A model generated the notes under the pieces. The model made no database searches. It saw nothing but the letters and a program-made list of their open reading frames with translations, and was not told the DNA's origin. Source: Vibrio sinaloensis DSM 21326 (GTDB lineage: Bacteria > Pseudomonadota > Gammaproteobacteria > Enterobacterales > Vibrionaceae). Taken from it: DNA of 64,000 nucleotides. The stretch covers positions 1 through 64,000 of the forward strand of contig NZ_AEVT01000048.1 of the NCBI RefSeq assembly GCF_000189275.1. Reading direction: 5' to 3'. The position numbers were made by a program, and so were the translations under genes. Within the stretch, counting starts at the first letter, position 1, and every line of letters begins with the position of its first letter. This document shows, piece after piece, positions 37,680 through 47,371 of the stretch.

Positions 37680-37917
37680 TGAAGAGGGAAGCTGTCTTGC
37701 TCATAAGAGAAGAAACAGACCCTCTGGAACGCTGATAAGGTATCGCTCAGGAGAGGATGACTTTAGAGGCACACAATTGAACTGATTTATTACTACGTCC
37801 CAGTGTTAATAGAGCCCGAGGAGTAGCGGATAAATCCCTTAGTCGGCAAGGCTCGTTCACAGTATCGATCCGTGCAAACTCGCGACTAAGACTATTGCTT
37901 ACTAAAAGGGTAGCATT
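37680..37917 (+). promoter_or_regulatory. Long 5' UTR with ROSE-like RNA thermometer hairpin
   Basis: The 390 bp between gyrB and the heat-shock gene contain the promoter and this leader. At its end TGCT(U)ACT (37896-37903) pairs with GGTAGCA (37909-37915), hiding the ribosome binding site AAGGG (37906-37910). The UUGCU opposite the SD is the hallmark of ROSE elements that control ibpA-type genes. No other gene is seen in the gap. Confidence 0.6.
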
Positions 37918-38352
37918 ATGAGAACTGTAGATTTCACTCCACTTTACCGCAACGCAATTGGCTTCGATCGTCTATTCAACATGATGGAAGCAAACACCTC
38001 GAAGAGCACTTCTGGCGGTTACCCTCCATACAATATCGAGCAAAAAGATGAAAACAACTACCGTATTACGATGGCAGTTGCAGGCTTTGCTGAAGAGCAG
38101 CTAGATCTTACTCAAAAAGAGAACATGCTGATCGTTAAGGGTGAACGTAAAACAGAAGAAGAGAAGCAATACGTGTATCAAGGTATCGCAGAGCGCGATT
38201 TCGAGCGTAAGTTCCAGCTAGCAGACTACGTAAAAGTGGTGGGTGCAAGTATGGAAAATGGTCTACTACATATTGATCTAGAGCGCGAAATCCCTGAAGC
38301 GATGCAACCCCGCAAAATTGCTATTAATGGCAAAAACCTGATTGAGGGTTAA
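37918..38352 (+). CDS. ibpA: Small heat-shock protein, IbpA family
   Basis: A 144-aa Hsp20 chaperone that holds unfolding proteins for DnaK/ClpB. The N terminus ([20 protein letters not shown]) is IbpA-like, followed by the alpha-crystallin domain ([34 protein letters not shown]) and a C-terminal IAI-type anchor motif (KIAIN). One copy only here; the paralog IbpB is absent from this window. Confidence 0.93.
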   Translation: MRTVDFTPLYRNAIGFDRLFNMMEANTSKSTSGGYPPYNIEQKDENNYRITMAVAGFAEEQLDLTQKENMLIVKGERKTEEEKQYVYQGIAERDFERKFQLADYVKVVGASMENGLLHIDLEREIPEAMQPRKIAINGKNLIEG

Positions 38353-38396
38353 TTGTCATCAGCTTTAAATAGCTGAGTTATCCGGGAAGAAGAGTG

Positions 38397-38433
38397 AAAG
38401 AGCACCCTTACCTTGAAGAAGGCGGTGCTCTTT
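38397..38433 (+). terminator. ibpA terminator
   Basis: AAAGAGCACC and GGTGCTCTTT pair around a 17-nt loop, followed by TTT. Confidence 0.8.
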
Positions 38434-38577
38434 TTTGTCTCTAGCGTTATAGGATACGCATAACCTGCGTAGCGATGGCGCCAAGTATGCGCAGATATTG
38501 CAGCAGTGCTTATCCCTAGTAATTAACCTTGCTTAAGCGACTTGGAAAGCAATCGCTATTCAGGTCACCGTTAGGTA

Positions 38578-39828
38578 TTATCCTTGCTGATATGCCTTTT
38601 CAACTTCTTCAGCAATAATCTTAATCCCTTTTTGCATCATCTCATCATCTTGTACATAGTTCATACGCAAGCATTGATGAGCATGCTCCCAGTCATCTTC
38701 TTGGCCGATAAAGAAGTACTCTCCAGGTACGATAAGAACACCGCGCGCTTTCAAACGCTTATATAGTTCCATCGTTGTGATTGGCAGTTCATCAAACCAT
38801 AGCCATAGGAAAATGGCCCCTTCCGGTTTATGAATACGAAAACGAGAGTCGGTGATTTCCTGTTGTAACAGCTCTACGGCGCGCTGAGACTTTTGTTGAT
38901 AGAAAGGCTTGATGACTTCGGAGCTAAGTTTGAGCAAATCACCTTTGCCTATGATGTGATTGGCGAGGGCAGGGCCGATACTACCGGGCGCTAAGCTAAT
39001 AATGCCATTCATATTAGTCATCGCTTGGGTGATCTCTTCACTGGCAATGACGATGCCACAGCGCACCCCTGGTAATCCTAGTTTGGATAAGCTCATACAA
39101 AGAATGGTATTTTCATTCCAGAATGGCTGCACGTCTTCAAAGATGATATTTGGAAATGGCAGTCCGTAGGCGTTATCGATGATCAGAGGAATGTTGTTCT
39201 CTCGTGCCAGCTTATCCAGTTTGTGGATCTCTTCGTCAGTCAGTACGTTTCCGGTTGGATTGGTAGGGCGAGAGGCACAGATTGCCGCGACTGAGTCATC
39301 GACTTTTAGCTGTTCAAAGTCAACATGGTACTTAAACAAGCCATCCTCAAGCATCTCAATTTCAGGATGGTAAGAGACAAAGATATCTTCATCGACACCA
39401 GCATCGCCATAGCCGATGTACTCCGGCGCTAATGGCAGAAGAATCTTTTTGTGTGAGCCATCAGGCTGCTTACCTGCAAGTAAGTTGAATAGGTAAAAAA
39501 AGCCACTTTGACTGCCGTTGGTTAAGCTGATGTTCTTTTCAGTAATACTCCAGCCATAGGTATCTTTGAGTAGCTTAGCGAGAGCTTTAACAAATGCATC
39601 TTTGCCTTGAGGGCCATCATAGTTCGCCATGGCGGCAACCAACTCACCACTTTCAAGCATCTCTTCACTGGCGAGTTGGAAGTAATCGAGCATGGCAGGA
39701 ATGGCGGCAGGGTTACCTCCACCGAGCATGATGGCGCCAGGGGTGCGTAGGCCATCATTTAAATCATCCATTAATTGGGTAATACCTGAATACTGATTAA
39801 ACTTTTCACCAAATTTTGAGAACTGCAT
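38578..39828 (-). CDS. avtA: Valine--pyruvate aminotransferase AvtA
   Basis: The 416-aa PLP enzyme transfers amino groups between valine/2-ketoisovalerate and alanine/pyruvate. The fold-type I motifs ASRPTNPTGNVLT, DNAYGLPFP and the PLP lysine in MSLSKLGLPGVRCGI are clear. Its N terminus is the AvtA type (MQFSKFGEKFNQYSGI). It is monocistronic; no clear terminator was seen in the 225 bp between it and ibpA. Confidence 0.94.
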   Translation of the reverse strand: MQFSKFGEKFNQYSGITQLMDDLNDGLRTPGAIMLGGGNPAAIPAMLDYFQLASEEMLESGELVAAMANYDGPQGKDAFVKALAKLLKDTYGWSITEKNISLTNGSQSGFFYLFNLLAGKQPDGSHKKILLPLAPEYIGYGDAGVDEDIFVSYHPEIEMLEDGLFKYHVDFEQLKVDDSVAAICASRPTNPTGNVLTDEEIHKLDKLARENNIPLIIDNAYGLPFPNIIFEDVQPFWNENTILCMSLSKLGLPGVRCGIVIASEEITQAMTNMNGIISLAPGSIGPALANHIIGKGDLLKLSSEVIKPFYQQKSQRAVELLQQEITDSRFRIHKPEGAIFLWLWFDELPITTMELYKRLKARGVLIVPGEYFFIGQEDDWEHAHQCLRMNYVQDDEMMQKGIKIIAEEVEKAYQQG

Positions 39829-39968
39829 TACTTATCGTACCTAATTCATTATTGTCATTGCTTTTGTCATGAAACAGCTAGTGCGTGGCTAGCTAATCGA
39901 ATAATCCTTGAACATACATCAATGGTCATACGACGAAAAGCACTAAATTGGGGCATCGATAAAGAAAA

Positions 39969-39993
39969 ACCCAACTCCGAGGAGTTGGGCTTT
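39969..39993 (-). terminator. glyQS terminator
   Basis: CCCAACTC-CGAG-GAGTTGGG with GTTTTTC following on the minus strand, about 45 bp past the glyS stop. Confidence 0.8.
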
Positions 39994-40036
39994 AATAGAC
40001 TTGTTTTATGTAAGGGCTTAAGCCTTACTTTGGCGA

Positions 40037-42103
40037 TTACTTCTGTAATAGAGAGATATCGGCAATTTCCAAGAATAGGTTACGCAGGTTATTCAGCAGT
40101 GTTAGACGGTTCTTCTTCAGAGCTTCGTCATCAGCCATCACCATTACGTTGTCGAAGAATGCATCGACAGGCTCACGTAGGTCAGCTAGCTTGCTTAGTG
40201 CTTCTTGGTAGTTACCTGTTGCAAATGCTGGCTCTAGCGCTTCAGTCATCACTTCAACGCTTTCTGCTAGCGCTTTTTCTGCGTCTTCTTGTAGAAGCGC
40301 AAGATCGATGTCTGCTGCTAGTTCGCCGTCGAATTTCGCTAGGATGTTACCTACACGCTTGTTCGCTGCTGCTAGTGCTTCTGCTGCTTCTAGCTCACGG
40401 AAGTGAGATACCGCTTTCACGCGCTGGTCGAAGTCTGCTGGTTTAGTCGGACGGTTAGCCAGTACCGCTTGGATGATATCCACGCTGTAGCCTTCGTCTT
40501 TGTACCATGCGTTGAAACGGCCAAGCATGAAGTCGATAACGTCGTTTGCAACGTTCGCGTTAGTAAGCTTGTCACCGAACAGAGACTGAGCCTTTGCAAT
40601 TAGGTCTGTTAGGTCTAGGCTATAGCCGTTTTCTACGATGATACGTAGTACACCTAGAGACGCACGACGAAGTGCGAATGGGTCAGAGCCCTTAGGAGCT
40701 TGGCCAATACCGAAGATACCAACAATCGTATCTAGCTTGTCAGCCATTGCTACCGCAGAAGAGATCCCTGTGCTTGGTAGCTCGTCACCGGCGAAACGAG
40801 GCATGTACTGCTCGTAAAGCGCCAGTGCCACTTGCTCATCTTCACCATCGTGAGTCGCGTAGTGCATGCCCATTACACCTTGAGTATCGGTAAACTCGAA
40901 TACCATTGATGTCATTAGGTCACACTTCGCCAGAAGACCTGCACGCTTAGACTTTTCAACGTCAGCATCGATTTGCTCTGCGATGTAGCCAGCAAGCTCT
41001 GTGATGCGGTCTGTTTTATCTTTGATAGTGCCAAGCTGCTTTTGGAAAATCGCTTGCTCTAGCTCAGGTAGGCGGTCGATAAGAGGGCGCTTACGGTCAG
41101 TGTTAAAGAAGAATTCAGCATCCGCTAGACGTGGACGTACAACCTTCTCGTTACCTTCGATGACGTAGCGAGGCTCTTTAGACTCAATGTTTGAAACGAA
41201 GATGAAGTTAGGTAGTAGCTTCTTGTTTTCGTCGTAAACAGGGAAGTACTTCTGGTCACCCTTCATGGTGTAAACCAATGCTTCAGAAGGAACCTTTAGG
41301 AACTCTTCTTCAAACTTCGCAGTGAGTACCACTGGCCATTCAACCAGAGACGTTACTTCTTCTACTAAGTCATCTTCTAGGTCTGCAACACCGCCAACTG
41401 CTGCTGCTGCTTTTTGCGAGTCAGCAAGGATGATGGCTTTACGCGCTTCGTAATCTGCCATTACTTTACCGCGCTCTTCTAGGATCGCTGGGTATTGCTC
41501 TGCAGAATCGATAGTGAACTCTTGCTCACCCATGAAGCGGTGACCACGGATAGTGCGATCAGAGGCTACCCCTAGTATCTCACCTTCGATAAGGTCAGCG
41601 CCCATTAGCATGGTTAGCGTTTTAACTGGGCGGATAAACTGAGTGGTCTTGTTACCCCAACGCATTGGTTTAGCGATTGGTAGGTTGCCTAGTGCTTTCG
41701 CTGCTAGGTCAACAACGATTTCAGACGTTGCTTGGCCTTTTACTTCTTGTTTGAAAAGAAGCCATTCGCCTTTGTCTGTGACTAGGCGGTCTGCTTGTTC
41801 AACCGTGATGCCGTTACTACGAGCCCAACCTTGAGCGGCTTTAGTTGCGTTGCCGTCAGCATCGAATGCCACAGAAACCGCAGGGCCGCGCTTTTCAACT
41901 ACTTTGTCTTCTTGGCCTTCAGCCAGTGCCGCGACTTTTAGAGCCAGACGACGAGGAGCTGCGTACCACTTCACTCCTTCGTGAGCTAGGCTCGCGCCTT
42001 TAAGCTCAGCTTCGAAGTTTGCTGCGAACGCTTCCGCTAGAGTACGAAGTTGCGTTGGTGGTAGCTCTTCAGTACCCAGTTCAATTAGAAATTCTTTTGC
42101 CAT
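40037..42103 (-). CDS. glyS: Glycyl-tRNA synthetase beta subunit
   Basis: The 688-aa tRNA-recognition subunit of the alpha2beta2 glycyl-tRNA synthetase. It starts [19 protein letters not shown], the family signature, contains an HD-like region ([14 protein letters not shown]) and a C-terminal anticodon-binding part. It follows glyQ by 2 bp. Confidence 0.97.
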   Translation of the reverse strand: MAKEFLIELGTEELPPTQLRTLAEAFAANFEAELKGASLAHEGVKWYAAPRRLALKVAALAEGQEDKVVEKRGPAVSVAFDADGNATKAAQGWARSNGITVEQADRLVTDKGEWLLFKQEVKGQATSEIVVDLAAKALGNLPIAKPMRWGNKTTQFIRPVKTLTMLMGADLIEGEILGVASDRTIRGHRFMGEQEFTIDSAEQYPAILEERGKVMADYEARKAIILADSQKAAAAVGGVADLEDDLVEEVTSLVEWPVVLTAKFEEEFLKVPSEALVYTMKGDQKYFPVYDENKKLLPNFIFVSNIESKEPRYVIEGNEKVVRPRLADAEFFFNTDRKRPLIDRLPELEQAIFQKQLGTIKDKTDRITELAGYIAEQIDADVEKSKRAGLLAKCDLMTSMVFEFTDTQGVMGMHYATHDGEDEQVALALYEQYMPRFAGDELPSTGISSAVAMADKLDTIVGIFGIGQAPKGSDPFALRRASLGVLRIIVENGYSLDLTDLIAKAQSLFGDKLTNANVANDVIDFMLGRFNAWYKDEGYSVDIIQAVLANRPTKPADFDQRVKAVSHFRELEAAEALAAANKRVGNILAKFDGELAADIDLALLQEDAEKALAESVEVMTEALEPAFATGNYQEALSKLADLREPVDAFFDNVMVMADDEALKKNRLTLLNNLRNLFLEIADISLLQK

Positions 42104-42105
42104 GA

Positions 42106-43026
42106 TTACTTCTCCTCTTCCTTACGGCACATTGGGAAGCCAAGCGCTTCACGTGATGCGTAGTACGCTTCAGCAACAGACTTAGTCAGGTTGCGGATAC
42201 GAAGGATGTAACGTTGGCGCTCTGTAACAGAGATAGCTTTGCGCGCATCAAGGATGTTGAATGCGTGACCCGCTTTTAGAATGCGCTCGTAAGCTGGAAG
42301 CGGAAGTGGCTTCTCTAGTTCAAGTAGCTCTTTACACTCTTTCTCACACTGATCGAAGAAGGTGAATAGGAAATCCACGTCTGCGTGTTCGAAGTTGTAC
42401 GTTGATTGCTCTACTTCGTTTTGGTGGAAGATGTCACCGTAAGTCACTTTGCTACCGTCTGGTGCGATGTTCCACACGAGATCGTAAACAGAGTCCACTT
42501 CTTGGATGTACATTGCTAGACGCTCGATACCGTAAGTGATCTCACCAGTCACAGGTTTACACTCAAGACCACCCACTTGCTGGAAGTAAGTAAACTGAGT
42601 TACTTCCATGCCGTTTAGCCAAACTTCCCAACCAAGACCCCATGCACCTAGCGTTGGGTTTTCCCAGTTATCTTCAACGAAGCGAATGTCGTGTACTAGC
42701 GGGTCGATACCAAGAACTTCAAGCGAGCCTAGATACAACTCCTGAATGTTATCCGGAGAAGGCTTTAGGGCTACTTGGAACTGATAGTAGTGCTGCAGAC
42801 GGTTCGGGTTTTCACCGTAACGGCCATCGGTAGGACGACGTGAAGGTTGAACGTAAGCTGTCGACATTGGCTCTGGGCCAAGTGCACGTAGACATGTCAT
42901 TGGGTGAGAGGTGCCCGCACCTACTTCCATATCTAGAGGTTGAACAATAGTACAACCGTTTTGTGCCCAGTAATCCTGCAGCGCGAGGATCATTCCCTGG
43001 AAGGTTTTGATATCGTATTTTTGCAT
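42106..43026 (-). CDS. glyQ: Glycyl-tRNA synthetase alpha subunit
   Basis: The 306-aa catalytic subunit activates glycine. It starts [20 protein letters not shown] and shows [19 protein letters not shown]. Start 43026 matches the family; a reading from 43074 adds 16 residues without support. Confidence 0.97.
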   Translation of the reverse strand: MQKYDIKTFQGMILALQDYWAQNGCTIVQPLDMEVGAGTSHPMTCLRALGPEPMSTAYVQPSRRPTDGRYGENPNRLQHYYQFQVALKPSPDNIQELYLGSLEVLGIDPLVHDIRFVEDNWENPTLGAWGLGWEVWLNGMEVTQFTYFQQVGGLECKPVTGEITYGIERLAMYIQEVDSVYDLVWNIAPDGSKVTYGDIFHQNEVEQSTYNFEHADVDFLFTFFDQCEKECKELLELEKPLPLPAYERILKAGHAFNILDARKAISVTERQRYILRIRNLTKSVAEAYYASREALGFPMCRKEEEK

Positions 43027-43220
43027 AGTAATTCGCGCAATTCTTTGAGTAAAAGTTGTGTCTAAAACAGACAAAAAATAACAATCAAGTATACCCAGAT
43101 AATTGGCATGGGAGTAGAGCTAATCTTGATTAATTCGTAGGCAAAATTCTCCTTTAATAGAAATTTATTGGCTTATTCGTCCAAATTTTCCTAAAAGGGA
43201 GTTTATTTGTAGTTTATTGC

Positions 43221-43249
43221 TTGAGAAACCGTATTCAGATGGTTAGAAT
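43221..43249 (+). promoter_or_regulatory. Promoter for the manganese riboswitch / mneA transcript
   Basis: -35 TTGAGA (43221-43226), 17-bp spacer, -10 TAGAAT (43244-43249). Transcription would start just at the 5' edge of the aptamer. Confidence 0.6.
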
Positions 43250-43254
43250 TCCGC

Positions 43255-43405
43255 CGTCTTTGGGGAGTAGCTTACCTATCATCAACACTGGGATGTTGGG
43301 TTCGTTCGTCAACATAATTGATGCAAAATCATCATGGCGTTCGAGACGGGGTATCGACCAATCTAATCAAAATACTGTCGATCGCGTTTAGCAAGACCTT
43401 AGACA
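43255..43405 (+). ncRNA. yybP-ykoY (Mn2+-sensing) riboswitch aptamer
   Basis: The leader contains the conserved GTCTTTGGGGAGTAGC 5' part (43256-43271), a long variable helical insert and the conserved 3' part GCAAGACCTTAGAC (43391-43404), which are the hallmarks of the yybP-ykoY class. This class binds Mn2+ and controls Mn exporters such as MntP and UPF0016 proteins, and the next gene is one. The 3' strand is shared with a competing hairpin (43401-43442). Confidence 0.8.
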
Positions 43406-43442
43406 AATCATCACGAACCGGGGCGGGGCGTGAGGTTTGTCT
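43401..43442 (+). terminator. Expression-platform hairpin of the manganese riboswitch
   Basis: AGACAAATC (43401-43409) pairs with GGTTTGTCT (43434-43442), and TCACG (43411-43415) with CGTGA (43429-43433), giving 14 bp with one bulged A. The first four bases are also the 3' strand of the aptamer stem, so aptamer and hairpin exclude each other. TTTGG follows, a weak U-tract. Confidence 0.65.
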
Positions 43443-43481
43443 TTGGTTAAAATTATAATCCCTGCCCTCAAAGAGCATGTC

Positions 43482-44039
43482 GTGAGCGTTTTAGCTATTT
43501 CTATCACTACCGTCGCTTTGGCGGAGATCGGTGACAAAACTCAATTATTATCTCTGCTGTTAGCCAGTCGATATCGCAAACCTTTGCCGATCATTGCTGC
43601 TATATTTCTTGCTACCATTGCTAACCATGCTTTGGCAGCTTGGTTGGGCGTTGTTATCGCCGATTACCTTTCACCTGACGTTCTAAAGTGGGTGCTGGTG
43701 GTGAGTTTTATCGCGATGGCGGCTTGGGTATTGATTCCAGATAAGCTCGATGATGACGAAGAAATATCAAATCGAGGCCCCTTTATTGCCAGCTTTATCG
43801 CATTTTTCATTGCTGAGATAGGCGACAAAACCCAAATCGCGACTTCAATTCTAGGAGCACAGTATTCGGATGCTTTAACCTGGGTGATACTGGGTACCAC
43901 GATTGGTATGCTATTGGCGAATGTACCTGTGGTGTTAATTGGTAAATTGTCCGCTGATAAGATGCCGCTGGATTTGATCCGAAAAGTCACCGCATTGTTG
44001 TTTGTCGCATTGGCATTAGCTGCCGCTATCTTTCACTAA
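43482..44039 (+). CDS. mneA: UPF0016/GDT1 family Mn2+ exporter MneA
   Basis: A six-helix, 185-aa membrane protein made of two similar halves, each with the cation motif AEIGDKTQ, as in MneA of V. cholerae and TMEM165/GDT1. It lowers cytosolic Mn2+. GTG 43482 was chosen (weak AAGAG upstream); TTG 43437 falls inside the expression-platform hairpin and would add residues unlike the family. The riboswitch upstream supports the function. Confidence 0.88.
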   Translation: MSVLAISITTVALAEIGDKTQLLSLLLASRYRKPLPIIAAIFLATIANHALAAWLGVVIADYLSPDVLKWVLVVSFIAMAAWVLIPDKLDDDEEISNRGPFIASFIAFFIAEIGDKTQIATSILGAQYSDALTWVILGTTIGMLLANVPVVLIGKLSADKMPLDLIRKVTALLFVALALAAAIFH

Positions 44040-44129
44040 ATATCAATGAAATTGGGGTTAAATATCAATAACTCGCATTTAATTGATGCGCTTCAAACTC
44101 TCGCTAAAATTCGCTCAGAGTCGTGATCG

Positions 44130-44147
44130 CTGACATATTAGTGTCAC
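44130..44147 (+). promoter_or_regulatory. Candidate Pho box upstream of the small membrane protein gene
   Basis: CTGACATATTAGTGTCAC matches the PhoB consensus CTGTCATAWAWCTGTCAY at 15 of 18 positions, with the required 11-bp repeat spacing. It lies 10-11 bp before a TACTTT -10-like hexamer, as in phoA. Function is inferred. Confidence 0.45.
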
Positions 44148-44196
44148 AATTGTCATGCTACTTTAACCATGTGAATGATAGCGAGAGGGCAAGATT

Positions 44197-44457
44197 ATGC
44201 TTACACGTTATATGGGGATGACCCCTAAGAGTCAGAGTTATTTGTTCACCTTTGGGTTGGTATTGTGCATCCTTGCCATGGTACTGACCGATATGTGGCT
44301 ACCGATTGTCGCCGGGACGTTTATTTTAACTGGCCTAACGGTTGAGGCTTGGATTCGCGTCGCACACATTATTCCGATGCATGAGGAAATGCGCGCAATG
44401 CAAAAACAGCTCAACAAGCTGCAATCAGAGCTCCGAACCCTAGAATACGATGAATAA
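44197..44457 (+). CDS. Small two-helix inner-membrane protein with C-terminal coiled coil
   Basis: An 86-aa protein of unknown function. Two hydrophobic segments (about residues 14-30 and 33-48) precede a charged, heptad-like tail (MHEEMRAMQKQLNKLQSELR) that may form a coiled coil in the cytoplasm. GAGAGGG precedes the ATG by 8 bp. It is preceded by a candidate Pho box and ends at a strong shared terminator. Confidence 0.75.
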   Translation: MLTRYMGMTPKSQSYLFTFGLVLCILAMVLTDMWLPIVAGTFILTGLTVEAWIRVAHIIPMHEEMRAMQKQLNKLQSELRTLEYDE

Positions 44458-44485
44458 AAAACGGCAGCCTTTGGGCTGCCGTTTT
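44458..44485. terminator. Bidirectional terminator between the small membrane gene and tusA
   Basis: AAAACGGCAGCC-TTTG-GGCTGCCGTTTT, a perfect 12-bp stem between convergent genes. Confidence 0.88.
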
Positions 44486-44502
44486 GCTCATTTAGCGTGC
44501 GA

Positions 44503-44757
44503 TTATGCCATGCCTTTTTTAATCAAATATTGGTAAGGCAATTCTTCCGTTTGTGAACCAATCAATTGGTGATCCATAAAACGACAAAAGCTTGGAATAT
44601 CGCGTGTGGTTGACGGGTCATCCGCGTTGACGAGCAACACTTCCCCATCCTGCATATTTCTAATTGTCTTCCTGACCATCATTACCGGCTCTGGGCAACG
44701 TAGTCCTTGTGCCTCGAGTGTTTTATTTGCCTGCTCTGAATTGAATGTCATGGTCAT
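44503..44757 (-). CDS. tusA: Sulfur carrier protein TusA
   Basis: An 84-aa sulfur-transfer protein that takes persulfide from IscS for tRNA 2-thiouridine synthesis. The active Cys is in [12 protein letters not shown], and the C terminus [10 protein letters not shown] matches E. coli TusA. Start 44757 (or 44751) follows GAGG; the longer reading from 44877 is rejected on length. Confidence 0.95.
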   Translation of the reverse strand: MTMTFNSEQANKTLEAQGLRCPEPVMMVRKTIRNMQDGEVLLVNADDPSTTRDIPSFCRFMDHQLIGSQTEELPYQYLIKKGMA

Positions 44758-44889
44758 AGTTAATTTACCTCTATTGGGGCTAGATAATACTGGTGAAGAA
44801 AAAATATTCAATAACCCCTTGGCAAAGTGATCATTTTGTTTTAACTTAGTTAACAAGTTGGTAACATTTAAAGGCAAGGAGCGACTCGT

Positions 44890-45075
44890 ATGACAGCTTT
44901 AGATCGGCTCACTATCTATTCTGTGCTGTGTTTTATCTCTTTTTGCGCGCTTGTTTTACGTTCACCAACTGAATCGTCTTCTTTTATGCCATTGCTTGGT
45001 ATGGGAGCGACGGTAGTAGGGATTTGGCTTGAGATGCACCGCTGGCCGAGTGCATCTGAGCAAGAGGATGGTTAA
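44890..45075 (+). CDS. Hypothetical small membrane protein
   Basis: A 61-aa protein with two hydrophobic stretches (about residues 8-23 and 32-48) and an acidic tail. A good SD (AAGGAG) sits 8 bp before ATG 44890, and a tetraloop terminator follows at 45153, so it forms a complete small unit divergent from tusA. No function is recognised. Confidence 0.6.
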   Translation: MTALDRLTIYSVLCFISFCALVLRSPTESSSFMPLLGMGATVVGIWLEMHRWPSASEQEDG

Positions 45076-45152
45076 TAGCACTTCCAACTATTGACCGTAC
45101 TTTCACTACATTCAACTACATTCCGACACTATCCCCAGTTTTCTTGGGCTTC

Positions 45153-45178
45153 CCCGCTGAAAAGCGGGATTTTTTTTG
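45153..45178 (+). terminator. Terminator after the 61-aa gene
   Basis: CCCGCT-GAAA-AGCGGG followed by A and eight T residues: a compact terminator with a GNRA tetraloop. Confidence 0.88.
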
Positions 45179-45229
45179 CCTGAAAAAGGTACAATTGGCT
45201 CATACCCAGCCAAAGTATGTGGTTACACC

Positions 45230-46171
45230 GTGGAATTAGAAGACATTTATCGTCGTGATCTTAATTTGTTGGTTGCATTGCGTGTTCTGATTGAAGAATG
45301 CAGTGTAAGTAAAGCCGCTCACCGCCTTAACCTCAGTCAGTCGGCTATGAGTCGAGTGCTCGGCCGCCTGCGCGATATGCTGGATGATCCACTATTCACC
45401 CGCCAAGGTCAGCACCTGATACCGACAGAAAAAGCACTAGAAATAGACCGAAGTTTAGGTGAACCATTGGAGTCATTAAGGCAGTTGTTGTCTCCATTGG
45501 AGTTTGAGCCACACAGCTGCGATCAGACGTTTAATATCGCTACAACAGACTATGCGATGCAAACCATCCTGCCATTCGCTCTGCCGCGTATCTACCAAGA
45601 AGCGCCTAATGTGTCGTTTAACTTTTTGCCTTTGCAACATGACAGACTCGCGGATCAACTTACCTCTGAAGGCGCAGATTTAGCCATTTGCCGGCCAATT
45701 GGTCCCGTTGAGCCGTTACGCAGTGAAATCCTAGGTCGGGTTGGGGTGTTGTGCCTTTTATCCAAGCAGCATCCATTAGCAGACAAAGAGCTCAGCTTGC
45801 AGGATTACCTTAACTTCCCTCATGCAATGATCGCCATTAGTGATGGGGTAAAGGCGTTGATAGAAGGTGCGCTTGTTGATCAACCTAAGCGCAAAATGGT
45901 GCTACGTGCTTACCACTTAGAAGCTGCATTAGCGATTGTTGATACCATGCCGTTGATTATTACGGTGCCAGCCGATCTGGCTTACTTAGTCGCCGAACGT
46001 TATGACCTCGTGATCAAACCCCTGCCTTTCCAGTTTACGCCATTTGACTATTCGATGATTTGGCACCCACGTTGCGAGCATTCCCCGGCTCAGGAGTGGC
46101 TAAGGGGAATTGTGAAGGAAGAGTGTAGTCGACTGATTGCCAAACGAATTGATGATATTGGGTTGGATTAA
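45230..46171 (+). CDS. LysR-family transcriptional regulator
   Basis: A 313-aa LTTR. The HTH is in CSVSKAAHRLNLSQSAMSRVL and the wing in RLRDMLDDPLFTRQGQHLIPT, of the NodD/NahR/LeuO-like subgroup starting DLNLLVALRVL. GTG 45230 was chosen since the earlier TTG at 45176 abuts the preceding terminator T-tract. It converges on acuI; targets are unknown. Confidence 0.88.
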   Translation: MELEDIYRRDLNLLVALRVLIEECSVSKAAHRLNLSQSAMSRVLGRLRDMLDDPLFTRQGQHLIPTEKALEIDRSLGEPLESLRQLLSPLEFEPHSCDQTFNIATTDYAMQTILPFALPRIYQEAPNVSFNFLPLQHDRLADQLTSEGADLAICRPIGPVEPLRSEILGRVGVLCLLSKQHPLADKELSLQDYLNFPHAMIAISDGVKALIEGALVDQPKRKMVLRAYHLEAALAIVDTMPLIITVPADLAYLVAERYDLVIKPLPFQFTPFDYSMIWHPRCEHSPAQEWLRGIVKEECSRLIAKRIDDIGLD

Positions 46172-46183
46172 ATTGCTTGAATA

Positions 46184-46220
46184 AAAAAAGAGCCAGCATT
46201 ACAGGTGCTGGCTCTTTTTT
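46184..46220. terminator. Bidirectional terminator between the LysR gene and acuI
   Basis: A perfect 15-bp stem AAAAAAGAGCCAGCA/TGCTGGCTCTTTTTT with loop TTACAGG between convergent genes. Confidence 0.9.
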
Positions 46221-46228
46221 ATGTGAGC

Positions 46229-47209
46229 TTAAAGCTTGATAACTACTCGGCCTGTGACTTGGCCGTTAGTGATGTCTTCCGCGTATTTCGGCGCTTCAGC
46301 TAGCTCTACTTCGGTACATGCTTGCTCGAAGTAGCTGTCTGGTAGTAGCTCAACCAGTTTTTCCCATGCAGCGATACGTTTCTCGGTTGGGCAAGAGACG
46401 GAGTCAATGCCTTGCAGGCGTACGTTACGTAGAATGAACGGCATTACTGTTGTCGGTAGATCGAAACCACCTGCTAAGCCACATGCTGCTACGGCACTGT
46501 TGTAATCCATCTGTGCCAGTACTTTTGCTAGCACCTTGCTACCTACGGTATCGACAGCGCCTGCCCAAACTTGTTTTTCAAGTGGTCGAGCTGGCTCTTC
46601 AAACTCTACGCGGTCGATGATGCGGCTAGCGCCAAGTTTTTCTAGTAGTGGACCATTTTGTTCAACGCGTCCTGTTACTGCCGCAACTTGGTAGCCAAGT
46701 TGTGCGAGTAGAGTGACGGCGACTGAACCGACACCACCACTTGCGCCAGTTACTAGGATCTCACCATCTTCAGGCTTGATGCCAGCATCAAGTAGAGCTT
46801 GGACACATAGCATGCCAGTAAAGCCTGCGGTACCGACCATCATGGCTTTCTTGCTGTCTAGGCCTTTTGGTAGTGGCACTAACCAATCTGCTTTTAGACG
46901 TGCGCGCTGTGCCATGCCACCCCAGTGGTTTTCACCCACGCCCCAACCAGTTAGGACGACTTTATCGCCTGCTTGGTAACGGTCATCTTCAGAGCTCACG
47001 ACCGTACCAGCAAGGTCTATACCTGGCACCATAGGGAAATTGCGGATGATTTTACCCTTACCCGTGATTGCTAAACCGTCTTTGTAGTTTAGTGATGAGT
47101 AATCAACATCGATCAGTACCTCACCTTCCGGCAGTTGCGCGTCGTCGATCTGTTCGATGGTCGCGATAGTACGTTTTTCTTCTTGGTTTAGAATCAGTGC
47201 ATTAAACAT
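46229..47209 (-). CDS. acuI: Acrylyl-CoA reductase AcuI / YhdH family oxidoreductase
   Basis: A 326-aa zinc-free MDR-family NADPH oxidoreductase. It starts MFNALILNQEEKRTIATIEQ and has the nucleotide-binding VTGASGGVGSVAVTLLAQLG. AcuI reduces toxic acrylyl-CoA to propionyl-CoA, as in DMSP users; YhdH of E. coli has the same activity. Start 47209 follows GGAGAG; the reading from 47266 is rejected. Confidence 0.9.
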   Translation of the reverse strand: MFNALILNQEEKRTIATIEQIDDAQLPEGEVLIDVDYSSLNYKDGLAITGKGKIIRNFPMVPGIDLAGTVVSSEDDRYQAGDKVVLTGWGVGENHWGGMAQRARLKADWLVPLPKGLDSKKAMMVGTAGFTGMLCVQALLDAGIKPEDGEILVTGASGGVGSVAVTLLAQLGYQVAAVTGRVEQNGPLLEKLGASRIIDRVEFEEPARPLEKQVWAGAVDTVGSKVLAKVLAQMDYNSAVAACGLAGGFDLPTTVMPFILRNVRLQGIDSVSCPTEKRIAAWEKLVELLPDSYFEQACTEVELAEAPKYAEDITNGQVTGRVVIKL

Positions 47210-47371
47210 TTGGTCTCTCCACAAATTAGAGCAGCAATTTAAAAACTGATTAGAGTGTAGACCCAAAATATGTATGACAAAAATGAAACTTTAGCATTAT
47301 ATCTATGCGCATCACGCATTTTGACCAAAGTCTAAGCAAATGAGTGAGAAGTCGAGTAGATGGGAAATAAA

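Noticed and set aside
39876..39894. AGCTAG/CTAGCT inverted repeat upstream of avtA as an attenuator
   Set aside because: Only six base pairs, no T-tract and no leader peptide rich in Val, Ala or Leu was found.
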